DNA of 64,000 nucleotides. Source: Tyto alba. Taxonomy: Eukaryota; Chordata; Aves; Strigiformes; Tytonidae. Below, one piece after another: positions 37,035 to 50,335 of this stretch. Under the pieces are notes generated by a model that worked only from the letters and a program-made list of their open reading frames with translations, did no database searches and was not told the DNA's origin. Each line of letters opens with the position of its first letter. Positions within the stretch are counted from its first letter, which is position 1. A program made the position numbers and the translations under genes. Location: contig NW_024881313.1 in assembly GCF_018691265.1 (NCBI RefSeq), positions 12,352,501-12,416,500 of the forward strand, written 5' to 3'.

Positions 37035-40000
37035 CTATGATTCATAAGAACATTGGAATCATACTTTCTCCTAGAGCTATTCCTCATTGGTACATTTAAC
37101 TTTAAGACTATACCTGACTTTGCAAACTTGCCAGGGGGAACTGTTGTAAAGGAGAATGCTTCCTGAACTAATCGCGGTAATTTTATTCAGTTAAGTATTT
37201 CAGTATAATACTTACTTAATCCACTCTCACTTTTAGGTGTTCCTCCCCATCTCCTAGCCCTCTCTTTCTTTTTGAAAACATTTGTGGAATTTGCTCTGGA
37301 GGTTGGCAGAAACATCTACCAAAAAAATCAGAATTAATTTGCTGGTTTGCATGCAGGTACTTAGGAATAGTATGTCCAACTATTCATATTTCTAATGAGT
37401 CACACACCATCCAGTATCTAATTGTACAACTGAATGTCTTGAATCCATGCCCAAAGCTGTGTTTTCACATTCATAAAATAACAACTGTGATATAACATCA
37501 CTCAGCTCGTTTTGGAGAAGTGTACCTACAGTAACAACTATCAAGAATCCAGATTCAATGTACGGTTGTTAAATAGTAACTCAAAAGTGACTCAGAAGTA
37601 GCTTAAGGGGCATATGAAATCTGGTGTATCTGAGGTTGACGTATAATCCACCGAAATCTATAGAAAACATAGCAAACATTTCGCATGTGTGCATAGATTA
37701 ACACCTTTATTGTTGCTCTACCCTGCACTTCTTTAATGTATATTTTGAAACAGAAATCCCAGATTTGAAAACCTGGAATAATGAGACTAGAACATTAAAT
37801 AAATGCTTTTATTACAGACAAAAATTAAAAACCCAAGAATGACAAAACAGATTAAGACAAAATGTGTAACTATTTAGCCTGTAATATCGGGATCTAATTT
37901 TCAGTTGCCATTTCTTAATAGTCCAAAGAGTAAACATATTTCAAATTAATGTTTTTCTATTGGTCCATCATATATTCCTCATTTTAGAGTTATTCTAACA
38001 GTTATCATATTACTATTTAAATATTTTTATTCCTTCCTTTTTGATTGTTTTATAGTAAAAACTAAGGATCTTCATATATAAAAAGGCCAGAGACTGTTTA
38101 GATACATACTTATCCAGTAAACATCTTGCAAAGCCGTCTATTTAAAGTGCAAGACTTACCAGATCTTTTGCTATTCAGTCAGAATTAACTGATCTGTTCA
38201 GGGCACAATTAACTGTCTTTCCAGATCTGTTGTTCTCTTTTGTACCAACTGTTCTGCAGAAGGCAGCTTATGCACAGTATAAGAATAAGGAGAAGAGCAC
38301 ATGAAAAGAGCCAACAGCAACTTATAATACAATGAAGCATTGAGAAAAGGCTTGTTGTTGCTCAGTGAAGAAGATGAATAGAGTGATGTAAAGTAAAAGA
38401 TTTCAGAGAGCCTAGAGAAATAATAAGAATGATCTTATACATATTGTAATGTGTTCCTTGTAAATAGAAATCAATAAAAATTATTCCCATTTTCTTGTTT
38501 CCATTGCAGGAAGAGGGTGGAAAATTTTAGCTTTGGGTCAATCTTGAAAAATGTTCATATCTGGGGCTCAATAAACAGAAAAATTTCTAATAATATAGAA
38601 ATTTCTAAGAATATCCCCTCCTTCTAAATTAAATGAATAACTTGATTTAGAATTATTTTTTATGGGATTTATGTTGATAAAATTTTGTAGTAGTCCCCGT
38701 ACACTCACAAGGTGTTATGGATTTATCCCATTAGAAACAGAGGATATTAGGTCTTGTTGCCTGGAGTGGGGAGAAATTTAAATGAGAGAACAGATCTTCC
38801 AACCATTAAAAAAAAAAATTGCCCTCATATGTAAGCATTACACAAATCTACCTGGAATGCCTATTCTAATAATAACTCAATTTACTTAGTCCTGAAAATA
38901 AATGTTAATGACGAATGATGAACATTTCTTAATTTAACCAGTCCATCTGTCTAGTTAAATTTCTCTTTTACTTCAGAGTAGGAATGAAGTACAACAAAAT
39001 ATCCACAGTAGGTAAATTGGAAGCAGTGCCTGATAGGACTTAAAAGCCCCCAAAAACTCTGATAAGAAAATACATTTATGTCCATAGAGAAAGGGGAAAA
39101 TAGCATGTTTGTAGAGCAATAACTAGACTATCCAGAACAAAATATTCCTTATTATTAAATAATAAAAATCTAAGATTATATTTTGGGTTTTGTTAGTAAA
39201 TGTACTCTTCCTAGCACATGCTACTGGCAGCACAAGCATCCATTTGAATTGGCTGTCAATACTGTGAAGAAAACATGTTTGCCAGCACCCCTCATCTTGG
39301 TCTTTTGCAGGCTTGCTGGGACACATATGGAAAACTATGCTGTGAGGTAAAGTAGGATGATCAAAACCCTTCAAAAATTCCACTCATTAGATCATGGATG
39401 GAAAGGGAAATTTTACCTCAGGAAAAATCCTGGAAGATAATACCTGGAATGGCCTCCTGACCTCACCTTGGCAGTTATAAATCTCATTCTTGACTTGTAA
39501 ACTCAAGACAATCCATTTCCTGAAGGATATCTTTTGTTGCTGTTGTTTTGGCTTTTTTGGAGGACAGTGAGCTGGATGGGTTATGGGTGAGGTGGCTATT
39601 TTGGTTGGGTTTGTTCCTTTCCTTTATAGGTATGGTCACTGTACTATTCAGTAATACATTCAGAAAGTAGAGAGACCATAGCTAAGACAATATGGAAATA
39701 TAGGTAGGCAAAATAATAATTCAATGAGTCTTGCTATAGATGATTCTTCCTTGTACCCTCTTATAGATGGAACAGAATTCTCTGACTCTGAGCTTTCTGA
39801 TGCTAGTGTTTACGTGAATGCCATTAATAGCAGCTTTTTAATTTGTTGTGTTTTGCCTGCTTCTAATTTTCTGGTGCAGAAGTTTCCCCGTTACTGTCCT
39901 TGTTCTCCTTAATTTCTGAGAAATGCTCTCTGAATGCTCATGACCTCGCCTTGGTAAAATTGTTCTTCCTCTCTGTTCAGGACTCTAGTGTTTGCCTCAG

Positions 40001-40672
40001 CTCTTGATTCCTGTGCCTTCACGCAGGTACTTTGAAACTTCAGCCCTATCAGCATGTGTTGTTTATTTGTTGAAGTGCCAAGAGGCCTTAAATAAATGAG
40101 AACCCTAGTGTGATGGACACTGCCCATAGTGAATGACAACTCTGTGCTCGAAGATGCTGTTCCTGTAAGGTGCAGGAGAAAAAGAAAGTTATAAACCAAA
40201 TGAGCTAGAATGAGAGGAAAGGTCAGATAACACACATGCAGTGAAGACTCATATACCTTCTGTCCTGATGCAGTAACTGTTCTTTGTAATAGGAACTGCA
40301 TTTTGTTATTCACAATTGAACTAAATGGATTCTTTGGTGTAATGGAGGGAAATAAAGACTCCTGACTAAGATGATCTAATTAAAAACATCACATAGGAGA
40401 CATTAAAAAATCTCTCTGAAACACTTGTGGCTTCTGGGATGGACAAGATGGTACCATTAGTCTAGTACATCTTAGAATGATAATATTTTCTAGCAGGCAT
40501 CAAAAATAAGACTTGGAAGAAAATTAACATGCCACTTCTCTTTAAATAGATGTTCTGAAGATATTATATTAATCTGAAATCAATACAGCAGGAGTGCCTG
40601 TTCTTATAATGAATATTTAGTCTACATGGTAAGTTATGTTTAAATTAGGCAACAGAAGTCAGATTCAGGCTT

Positions 40673-40714
40673 CAGGCATCCAAGTAGAAATCTCAGGCAT
40701 CCAAATAGAAATCT
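40673..40714. repeat. Tandem duplication, 2 x 21 bp
   Basis: Units 40673-40693 and 40694-40714 read CAGGCATCCAA(G/A)TAGAAATC plus T, differing at one base of 21. Confidence 0.9.
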
Positions 40715-43700
40715 AAGGCTGGCAATCATGGAAAACATTACATTGTGCCTTAACCTCATAAAACACCACTACTGCCAGGGAAGTCAGTGGTCTTATTCAT
40801 TGGTTTTGACGTTACAGACATGCATAACAGTGCATAAAATTAAGCACTTGCAAACTAATAATTTAACATTTCTGAATCATAATTTTGTCTGCAGTCTGAA
40901 AAGTTCTTAGATGAGAAACGTTATGGAAAGTAAATATGTTTTTCTATGTTCCCACTAACTCTTTCAAAGGAAAACTACTATCAGCTGTTAATTTGCAATT
41001 AGTAACTAATAAATTATGAGTTTTCTTCCCTGACAATATTATTTTTTTCAGTAAAATACATACCCTTTGGGACTCAGACATTTTTCTGTTAATGAGCAGC
41101 TTTCTCCCTGCAACATTTCAACCTTTGCATTGTAAAATCTGACTCCTATTAGAACCGTCTTTTTTAGCTCTGCAGATTCTTCTTCTCCAATTAAAGCTTC
41201 CTGTTGAGTAGACCAGATTCCTTCAGGAGGGAAATGTTACAAGTCAGTGAATTATGGTACATCATAAAGCACACAATAGCCTAAAAATTGTTCCTAAAGG
41301 CTAATAAATTAAAATACTTTCTTGTATAATAACTGGTTGTGATTTTAGTTGAATACTCTGTAAAGCAATACCACAATATCATCCTCCTGATCATTGTGAA
41401 AGGTTGTGGCAATAGAGAAATGCCAAAAAGGATTTAGAGTAGGAAAAAAAGGAAAATAAAATTCAGCTTTGACAAATTCAGTATAATACATCCATGAAAA
41501 GATAATCCAAACATACAGACAGTCAATAGAGGAGAGATTTCTAGTAGGCAGGCATGGAAGGTAGGTAGGCTGGAAGAGATTTAGAGATCAGATGGATCAC
41601 AGATTAGATATGAGATTGTAATAGAGTATGGAAAAGAAAAAACATATTAATCATTTTTTGTCCGTAAAGGCATTGGGCTGTGTAGCAGGAAAATAAGATA
41701 CTTGTTGGTTTGACCCTGTTGCACATTAGTTTCACTGCTGATTTCTGTGAGAGGAGGATCAACTTCTGTAAGGGCCTATCCACATAAAATTCTCTGAAAT
41801 CAATACAAGTCCATCAATGCCTTCTGAGATCTGTGAATTACTTTTTTACACTGTTATGGGCTCCTTGTTAGCAGAAAGATATGATATGCTGCACATAAAT
41901 TGAGGAAAAACTCCCATGCAGAATTATAGAGGCACTAAGAATGGATGTATACAGTATGATTACACAGATCTAGCTGTTCAATAGCAAAAACAACAAGAGA
42001 AAAATAATAAATTTCTGATTCTAAAGAGCAAAAATAGGATGAAATTCTGACTGCAAAGTACATTCAGTGGTGGAATAACCTTACAAGGAGAGTTTGAGGC
42101 CCATGCACACTGAAACTTTTTATTAACAAAATAAAACTTATTAGAGGAAATGAGTGTAAACTGGCAGGAAGGTGGTCTTGTCAGAGTTTCACCATCAGTA
42201 TATACAATGTTTTGAATTTCCTTCCTCCTTGTGTCAGCAGTGCTTTTAAGTGTGCAATGGCAGAGATTCACATGTGTCTATCAAGTGCAAATATTCTTAT
42301 GTGACTACCAAAACTGCACCTGCCACAATATGCTGAAGCTCAAAATTGCAGCTCCTAGTGCAAATTCACAATGACCATGAGTGCAGCCACAGCAGGAAAT
42401 CATTAGAGTGCTGTTGCTTCTAAACAACAGAGTGAAATACCTGAAGGAAAAGCTTTTAGCATCGTTTATTTGTACCCTTTGAACAGAAATGTATGCTAAC
42501 TGGGAATGCCTCTGTGACAGCCTTAGGTAAGGAGGATCCTACACAGTGAGGAAGGTAGACAACGAAAAAACACAGCTTCACTAAGACGACCATATTTGTC
42601 AATATTTACCTCCTCAAAACAGCTGTGAATTTCTGAACTCCTTCTCCTTTTGCCAACAGAGTTAGTGTTAACTGTGATAGTACTTCTAACCAATCACTGC
42701 AAACTAGGTTCAGTTTAGTATATTTTGGGAATGGCAGCACATCCAATTTTCCTTTCATTTACTCTGTTGAGAAACAAAAGATATACTTGAATAGAACCGA
42801 CCCATGAAGAGTCAGCTTTAGTAACTTCAGAGTATCTTGGACTAGATTCAAACTTCTGACCTGAAGGAATAAATTGCTGTAGACACCTTATTAACAGAAG
42901 GGTTTTTTTTTGTTTGTTTGTTTTTTAGGATAAGACACCAGATTCTGCATCAGGAGACATGGGAGCTATTTCTATCTGAGCAACTGATTTGCTGTGTGAC
43001 TCTGGGAGTTGCACAGTAATGGTGAGAAATGCACACACTTAACAACAAGCTTGCTCCTTTCTGCAGTTCAAATGATAAAAACCTTTCAGCAAGAGAAGAA
43101 ACTCCAGTTTTTATACCATCTTTCCTATACTCTTAAAACACACATCTGCTTGAAATGGCTTAAGCTATAATTTAAATTAAAACCCTCAACACATCTACTA
43201 AAACTTAACTTTTTTAAAGTATTTTGGCTTTGACTTGAATGTTTTAGTATGCTTTAAAAATTAATTTGGTGTCCTGATTAATTTTTTGCAACTAAATGGT
43301 CTATATGAAATGTGTATAGTTGGGCTGACAAACTGAGCTCTGACCTTGATGTGAAGGCAACTACCCCAGCCCAAAGGTGCTAAGCTCAGCTCAGCCTGCT
43401 GTGTGTAGGAAGGAAAATTAAGTCTCTTGGGAGGCCAAGGTGGCAGTGAGGCTGGCAGCATCATTTGACAAGTGCTCCTTCCTGGAGGATGACAGTTGAT
43501 TTGGTCCTCTCTACTCTTCCACTAAACAGAGTTTTACCAGTAAAGCTTTTACAGCAGAGTCAGTCCAAACTTTGAAACAGAAACAGAAGCCTTGTCTTCT
43601 AGTGAACAATGAGGAATGGCTTGGGTTTTTTTAAAACCACCTGTTCAATTGCTCTTGCCAACTGGTAGTCTTACTATGAAGTCAAACTACAGGTTTAGTC

Positions 43701-46648
43701 AGGATATTTCAGAAAGCACAGGAATACCAAATCTTTTAAAGACAGTTGTACAGCCTTTTTCCAGAATTTTTTTTTTTTTTCTTTTTACATTCAGGATAAT
43801 AAAAGTGCTAATGATTTCTCACTTTATACACAAAATTAAATGCTTAATAAGCTGAACAAGTTTAAGCTAAATTTCCCTAATTGCCAACTTCAGTTTATTT
43901 GCTAGCCTCCCTGTGGAAAATAGTACACAGCATTTCTAAAATCACAATGAAACACTGGAAAACCTGCTTCCCTGTTTTTCATGGACTTTCTAGTAATGGC
44001 TTATCATTTTGTAGTGGCTATGAAAGTAACAACAAAATATAGAGCTTATTTGTCAGGTATGCTATCCCAAATAAGCTGGCACTCCATATAGAGTTTAACA
44101 TCATTATCATCATCAAGCACCTTCTGAATGGTTATTTTTCTTAAGTAAATCTCAATTGCTCAGCATAAGAAATCAATATAACTGTCCTCATTTTGCAGTT
44201 TGGGGAGCAGAGGACATGAATTAAGATTTTTCAGAAAGCCAATATCGCAGCTAGGAACCATGGTCAGAGTCATGGTCTATTTGTATCTTACTCATTAACA
44301 CACACGGACACTTTTGCAGAGAGTTTACATACTGAAGTTTCTTACTCAGTGGCATCCTGTGCCATGATGATAATAATAAAACCAAATAAACAAACAAGCA
44401 AAATGAATAAAAGCATCTGGGAAAGCAAGGGCCTCTATGAGCAATAAAATATCTGCAAAAGCATTGTGAAATTCACAGCACAATACATGGGAACAATGGG
44501 TGTGGCTCATATCTCCCAAGACAAATGGAAAGATATTCTAGACTGTCAGAGGAGTGTGCGGTACCTACAGGACTAGGCCCACCAATCACAGATTTTTATT
44601 ACAGTCAGGAAGTTAACTTACATCAGAAAGGTCAGGATGTTATGTTTTCTGGTAAAAAGGTTTTCTTCTAACCTTAAAAGAAATGCAACATGTTACAGAA
44701 AAAAATGCAGGGATGAAGTTAAATCCATTCTTTCCAAAATAGGTATTTTGGAAGAAAAATTCAAGGAATAACTAAAGGGAGCCGGAATAGATTGTCTTGC
44801 AATGGCCACTTCAGGTGTGCATTGAATAGAGACAAGACCTCTCTACTAGAATCTTTACACACAATTTTAACTGAGAAAATAATCCACTCAGTGACTGACT
44901 GATCTAGCTACTAACAAGAATCTGCTGATTCTTGATTACTTTGATTCCGGTTATTATGGCAATAAAATGGGTTAAGCAAAATCTAAAATAAGACAATACT
45001 GTGTATATTATTTTAAAGAAATAACATGACAGAGATACAATAGAAAATCATGACTGAGAAATGCTGAATGATTACTTTAAATCTAGAAAGTAAGGGAAAA
45101 ATTCATGATACTAATTAAAGTTCTCATTAGATTCCCATTATAAGAAATAAGAGAAAAAGCCTCTTTATTTCTCCAGAGACAGCTTTAGCAATATGAAATG
45201 AAGAAAAAAGACTTAGTACCAAATCATTTGTGTCTCTTTCTCTTACAAGCACATACACAATGAATTGGATTACATTTTATATGGTAAAAGGACATTAGCG
45301 AAATCACAGCAAATACTTAACTATTCATGGTTCCCTCTTAACACAACAGAGGGCTGATGGCTGTGAACACACACATTTCTGTGCCAGTGGAGAAGACTCT
45401 GTACACTAAATAGAATGTTTATATTGAAAACTTGAAAGTGAGAATTAGAGATAAACCTTCAGATTTTACTCTCAATTTCTTCGGAGTCCAGTTCTTTAGG
45501 TGAGAGACCAGAGATCTGCTTTACACAACTATATGTGATCTTCAGACCCTGATAAAAAGTCTTTTTTGCCCTCACTGCTTGAGGAATTCTTTAAGTGATA
45601 AGAGCAGCACATTTGCTTCAATATTTAGAAAATGTGTTGTGCAGGCAGAGCAATGGTGCTTTCTGAGCCAAAATAAAATGTCTACAATAAGTTCTTGACC
45701 AGACTGCTACTTTCTATTTCATCACACATATGTGTGTTCACGCACACATAGGTGTACAAACTGTAAGTATCTTCTCACTACTTACCTCAATAAGACTGAC
45801 CTGTTTTATTATCAAAACTTAGATTAATATGTAGTGAAACAGAAAAAAAAATATTAAATAAAGTTAGTTTAGCATTTTTGAAGAAAAAGCTACTATATAC
45901 TTACAGCTAAGCCTTACAACTTGCAGATCTACAGAGGGTTTATTTGGGTGTGTGGAACTTTTAGCAGCCAATGCACATGTGAGTGAACTGATCTTAAAGA
46001 TGTGAGGTTCTTCATTACAGTGCAAAACTAATCACAAAACCGGTACAGTTCAACATCTAGGAGTGCCTTACAGGCCTAATTTTCAAAAAAGGCTTGGATC
46101 TCAGACTGACTTTTTAGATATTAACTAAACAGGAAGTCTGAGGATCTGGAAGCAAGAATTTGTACTTTCAAAGCTCTTACCTGGAAAGAAAAGTTCCTGT
46201 TGGTGGATATGGTCACGTGCTCCTGGATGAAAAGACGATTTTGCTTATACAACACCAGGATGACACTGAAAGTTAGATAGTTTTGAATTAGGACTTAATA
46301 CATGAATGTTTATTTTTGAATATGTGTGGGCTTGAATGCTGTGAAAAATAGCATTAATATACACAAAAATGTGCCATAAAAAGTGTACCACAATTATGAA
46401 CTAAATAAAATTGAATTTTTAATTATGAACATGGTAAGCTTCAACTCTATTCTCATACTTAATTTGTCACACTTCAAGTCCTCTGACTTTCATGGTACTC
46501 TAAAAGAGGAACTATCTTTCCTTCAGTAAAACTGAAGACACAGCTGTTCAATATAAATGTGTTTCTGCTGTATTTTCTATCTCATCTTTCTGATTTTCCT
46601 GTCCTTCAAGTCTTAATTATATGCTACAATGAAACACCAGAATGTGGG

Positions 46649-47227
46649 TGTTGTGATTTAACCCCAGCCAGCAGCTCAGCCCCATGCAGCCACTTGTTCT
46701 CTCCCCCCGCAGTGGGATGGGGAAGAGAATTGGAAGAGTAAAAGTGAGAAAACTCACGGGTTTATATAAAGACAGTTTAATAGGTAAAGCATAAGCCACA
46801 TGTACAAGCAAAGCAAAACAAGGGATTCATTCCCCACTCCCCATGGGCAGGCAGGTGTTCAGCCATCTTCAGGTCAGCCGCGCTCCATCACACATAATGG
46901 TGTCTTGGGATGACAAACACCACCACTCTGAACATCCTTCTTTCCCCAGCTTTATATGCTGAGCATGATGTCAAATGGTATGGGATATCCCTTAGGTCAG
47001 TTGGGGTCAGCTGTCCCAGCCATGTCCCCTTCCAACTTCTTGTGCCCCCCCAGCCTCCTCACTGGTGGGGTGGTGTGAGGAGCAGAAAAGGCCTTAGTGC
47101 TGTGTAACCACTGCTCACAATAATGAAAACATCTCTGCGTTATCAACACTGTTTTCAGTACAAATCCAGAACACAGCCCCATACTATCTACTATTCAGAA
47201 AAGTACTCTATTCCAGCCAAAACCACA
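46649..47227 (-). mobile_element. Solo LTR, family D
   Basis: On the minus strand it starts TGTGGTTTTGGCTGGAATAG (at 47227) and ends GGGGTTAAATCACAACA (at 46649), 579 bp. These are the typical ends of a common avian ERV LTR group. A TATAAAG box lies on the minus strand at 46957-46950. ATTAAACTGTCTTTAT follows (46781 downwards), resembling the same region of family B. The flanking 5-mers GTGGG and GTATG agree at only three positions, so the target duplication is decayed or the end is misplaced by a few bases. There is no internal retroviral sequence. Confidence 0.8.
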
Positions 47228-48084
47228 GTATGACTGCAGTAGCACATTAACAATGACCTCTGCTAAGAAACCTGTAGGATGGTTAGTGTTCCGTTGGTTA
47301 TTTTAGAGATGGTTAATTTAGAAAGCTGGATTATGCACTGTATTTTTCACGTAGTTTCCTCCAACATGATCAGCATTGATAAATTTTGCTGTTGCACTAC
47401 TCATTCATCTAGTTCATATTCTCTGAAATTCTTCATGGTCCTCCTGAATAACAAATTTTTTTCCTTGAACTTTTCAGATTTGTTTCATTGCCCTCCCTTC
47501 CAGTTCACTAGTAAGAATAAATGAAACCATAATGAGAATGTTCAGTCAATCATTTTATACATTTTTCCATAATGAAGGTAGCCTGTATTATCCTAAACTC
47601 CTTTTATTTTTTCTGTTAGGTGGTTTTTGATCCTGCCTTGTCCCATACCTATAGGAAACAACCTAGTTTCCTTTCCTGAAGAATCAGAACTTCTAAAAGG
47701 CTAAAGAAATTATGTTGGTTTATATTTTTTATTTTAGTAACTATTTTACCATGTGACTGACTTACAGAGCTGGTTTTTTTTTCCTTTCAAAATATGACAA
47801 TCTGGGAATTTTCATATTGTGAAATTTCTCAGTTCTTGCTATATTTCTAATTATCCACTACAGACAAAAACAGTAAGGATCTCCAGTTCCATTTCTTTAA
47901 ATATATGAGGCATAGCTTTTTTGTCTTCTGTTTCTATGGAATAATGAATACTTATATGAAGAAATTTGGGGGTCTGCAGTTTTGAGGTTTCATACATCTT
48001 GTTTGTTATGTGTGAAGTTGCAGGAAACTTTCTGTAGCATGTAGGGCTTCAGTAGCATCACATTGTTATATATTCAAAAACTGC
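47228..48084. other. Gene-free spacer between two LTRs
   Basis: AT-rich sequence. One 81-codon frame (47279-47524) has no recognisable domain. Confidence 0.5.
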
Positions 48085-48089
48085 AGGTT

Positions 48090-49120
48090 TGTCCTGGGTT
48101 GAGTGAGTGGTGGAGTTTTTTAGTGGCAGGGGAGGGGGCTATCGGGGCGGCCCCCTGTGAGAAGCTTCTCGAAGCTCCCCCAGCTCCACGTCAGCTCCAC
48201 TTCTGTTTGGGAAATTGAGCCAATCGGCTGCGCCTCTGCGATAACCTATTTAAGAAGGGACGTGGTGACGGGCAGTTGGACTTGTGAGGAGGAGTTGCTG
48301 CAGCTGCATGAACACCAAGGTCAGTGGAGGAACGGAGGAAGAAAGGAGGGGGGAGGTGTGCCGGAGCAGAGACCCCCCTGTATCCTGTGGTGAGACGGCA
48401 GGGCAGCCCCCCCTGCCACCCATGAAGATCTACGGTGGAGCAGACATTGATTTATGGCCTGTTGTTCCTGCTCACCTGATCAAGGTTCTGTGCCCGAAGA
48501 AGGCCGGGGTCTCATGGGAAAAGGTAGCCCCGCTGCTGTAATTCAGCACTGGGAGGATTGCAGCATGCGGGGGAGTCCCACACCGGAGCAGCTCGGGAAG
48601 GGCTGCAGCCGTGGGAGAGAATCCGGTTGGAGGAAGTTAGTGACCCATGACGGAGCAGTGTGGGGAACACTGCGGCCCATGGGAGGAATTCAAGTCAGAG
48701 AAAGTTTGTGGAGGACTGTCTCCTGTGAGAGGGGGACCACAATGGATCAGGGGGTAACAAGTTTTGGACACTCCCCTCACCGAACATGAAGGAAGTGGCA
48801 GCACTGACTGCACCCCCCAATCCCTGCCCCTGTGCCACTGGGGGAGGAGGTAGAGATATCGGGAGCAGAGCTGAGCCCGGGAAGAAGGGAGGGGTGGGGG
48901 GAAGGTGTTCTCAAGATGTGGCAATGCTTCTCACTGTCTTACTCTGTTATGTGTTGTTAGTGTCTGTAATAAATGTATGTTCTTTTTTTTTTCTTCCCCT
49001 AACGAGTCTGCCTTTTGCTCGTGATCATAAAAGGGGGATTTTCCCCCATCCCAGTCCTATCTTGAACCCCAAGATTGTGTTGCATTGTGGTTGGCTGTCA
49101 ATCAGGCCTAAATCACGACA
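48090..49120 (+). mobile_element. Solo LTR, family A copy 3
   Basis: The element starts TGTCCTGGGTTGAG and ends AATCACGACA, 1,031 bp. A perfect 5-bp target duplication, AGGTT, lies at 48085-48089 and 49121-49125, fixing the ends of family A. CCAAT (48220-48224), TATTTAAG (48247-48254) and AATAAA (48968-48973) are conserved with copy 1. Relative to copy 1 it lacks about 47 bp near the 3' end, where GAACCCCAAG jumps to a short GATTGTG-type joint before TTGCATTGTGG. No coding potential beyond chance frames. Confidence 0.93.
48220..48254 (+). promoter_or_regulatory. LTR promoter signals of family A copy 3
   Basis: CCAAT and TATTTAAG occur at the same spacing as in copy 1 (1263-1297). Confidence 0.6.
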
Positions 49121-49726
49121 AGGTTTCACAGTAAACTACCAAAAATTCTTGAGTGAAAATTAATGCAAAAAGTCATTTAACTTCTCAGCAGTATTCTTAT
49201 CTTCCCTCACTGCTTTGTGGGGATTTAGAAGATCTGTTGGTTCTATTGCAGTCATCTTCTAAATGTATTTTCATGGCTTCCGGGCATTGGTCTTAAAACT
49301 TTCATTTTTTTTTCTTCAAAATCATTGCCGTTATTGTCCGTGATTATCAGCTTTGCTAAGGTCAGTCTTCTTAAACTCAGAATCTCCATGGTTGAACCAA
49401 CCTCCTTCTAACTAGACTCTTTCTCTAGACTTAAATGTACACCTTTTTGGTTTGCCAACTGCTCCTGCAGGGTTTAGTGAAAAAATTCTCAGAAGACCAC
49501 CTACACTGAGAGTCAGTCAAAGAAATGAAAAGTTTAAAGTACTTATGTCAGTATGGAGGATCTTTGTCTCGACCAAACTCAGCTTAATTTCATACTGTGT
49601 TGCCTAATGTTCCACTAATATTATGCCCATCAGATTCAACAGGATTTTTATCACCTGCAGCAAATTAATGTTGTAAGCAAAATTTAGCCAACTAAAAGAT
49701 TAATTGCTTCAAATAGCTAATATGTC

Positions 49727-49764
49727 TGAAAGTATTTAGCCAGTGTTTGAAAGTATTTAGCCAG
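49727..49764. repeat. Direct duplication, 17-bp units at period 21
   Basis: TGAAAGTATTTAGCCAG occurs at 49727-49743 and again at 49748-49764, identical in both. Confidence 0.9.
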
Positions 49765-50301
49765 ATGATAACTCTAAAAGGTTGCCTGCATTTCAGGAAA
49801 ATTTGTCTACAGAATTGTTTCTTTTAGGTTAAACAATATCTGGTTTCTTTTATTTCCCTATACACTATGATTATCTATTGTTGTTAATGATCTTAAAAGT
49901 CAGTCCTACTTATTTTTTTTAAAAGCAAAAGAGAAACTTAGTTTTCTAAGGTTGTACTGCATTCAACACTATCACTGCTAAGTTCACAAGTAATAAATGT
50001 GAGCAGAACAAATTAGCATGAAAGGTTTATGTGATTTCTCAGCTACAGACAATGGAGAGAATTAGTAGCCTAACTGAAAGAGGTAGAAATGAGCTTCAGA
50101 AAGAAGGATCTCCATGATGTAGTGCTACTCTCTTCCTAATGTCCCAAAACTATTATAAAAAAATTCTTCCATAAACATAATTTTCAGAAAAATCACCAAA
50201 GCAAAAATATATTTTTCATCAGTTAAAGATCAAGTGTCCATTGTCAAATAATACAGGTATTTGATTTCATTTTCTATACCTCTCTACAATTCACACATAT
50301 C

Positions 50302-50335
50302 ATATTATTATTAATAGTAGCAGTAGTAATAGTAA
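50302..50335. repeat. Trinucleotide-like simple repeat
   Basis: Short ATT units grade into AGT/AGC units (ATTATTATTAATAGTAG and following). An imperfect microsatellite. Confidence 0.6.

Larger units (their letters stand above)
35319..46648. other. Long AT-rich stretch without recognisable genes
   Basis: About 11.3 kb. The longest open frames are on the minus strand at 36570-37034 (154 codons) and 39909-40313 (134 codons); neither matches a family I recognise. There are small tandem duplications (40673-40714), a TTTG run near 42901-42927, and the 14-bp palindrome CACACATATGTGTG at 45724-45737. No transposon was confidently identified. Confidence 0.5.

Noticed and set aside
39909..40313. 134-codon minus-strand frame
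   Set aside because: No recognisable family, domain or splice context; a length expected by chance in this composition.
43431..43450. GGGAGGCCAAGGTGGCAG, reminiscent of a primate Alu
   Set aside because: The match is one short phrase with no Alu flanks or A-tail, and all other repeats are avian. Coincidence.
1133..49120. Family A LTRs at 1133 and 48090 as the two ends of one giant provirus
   Set aside because: Each has its own target duplication (ATGTT/GTGTT versus AGGTT). They are 46 kb apart and the sequence between them holds no retroviral genes.
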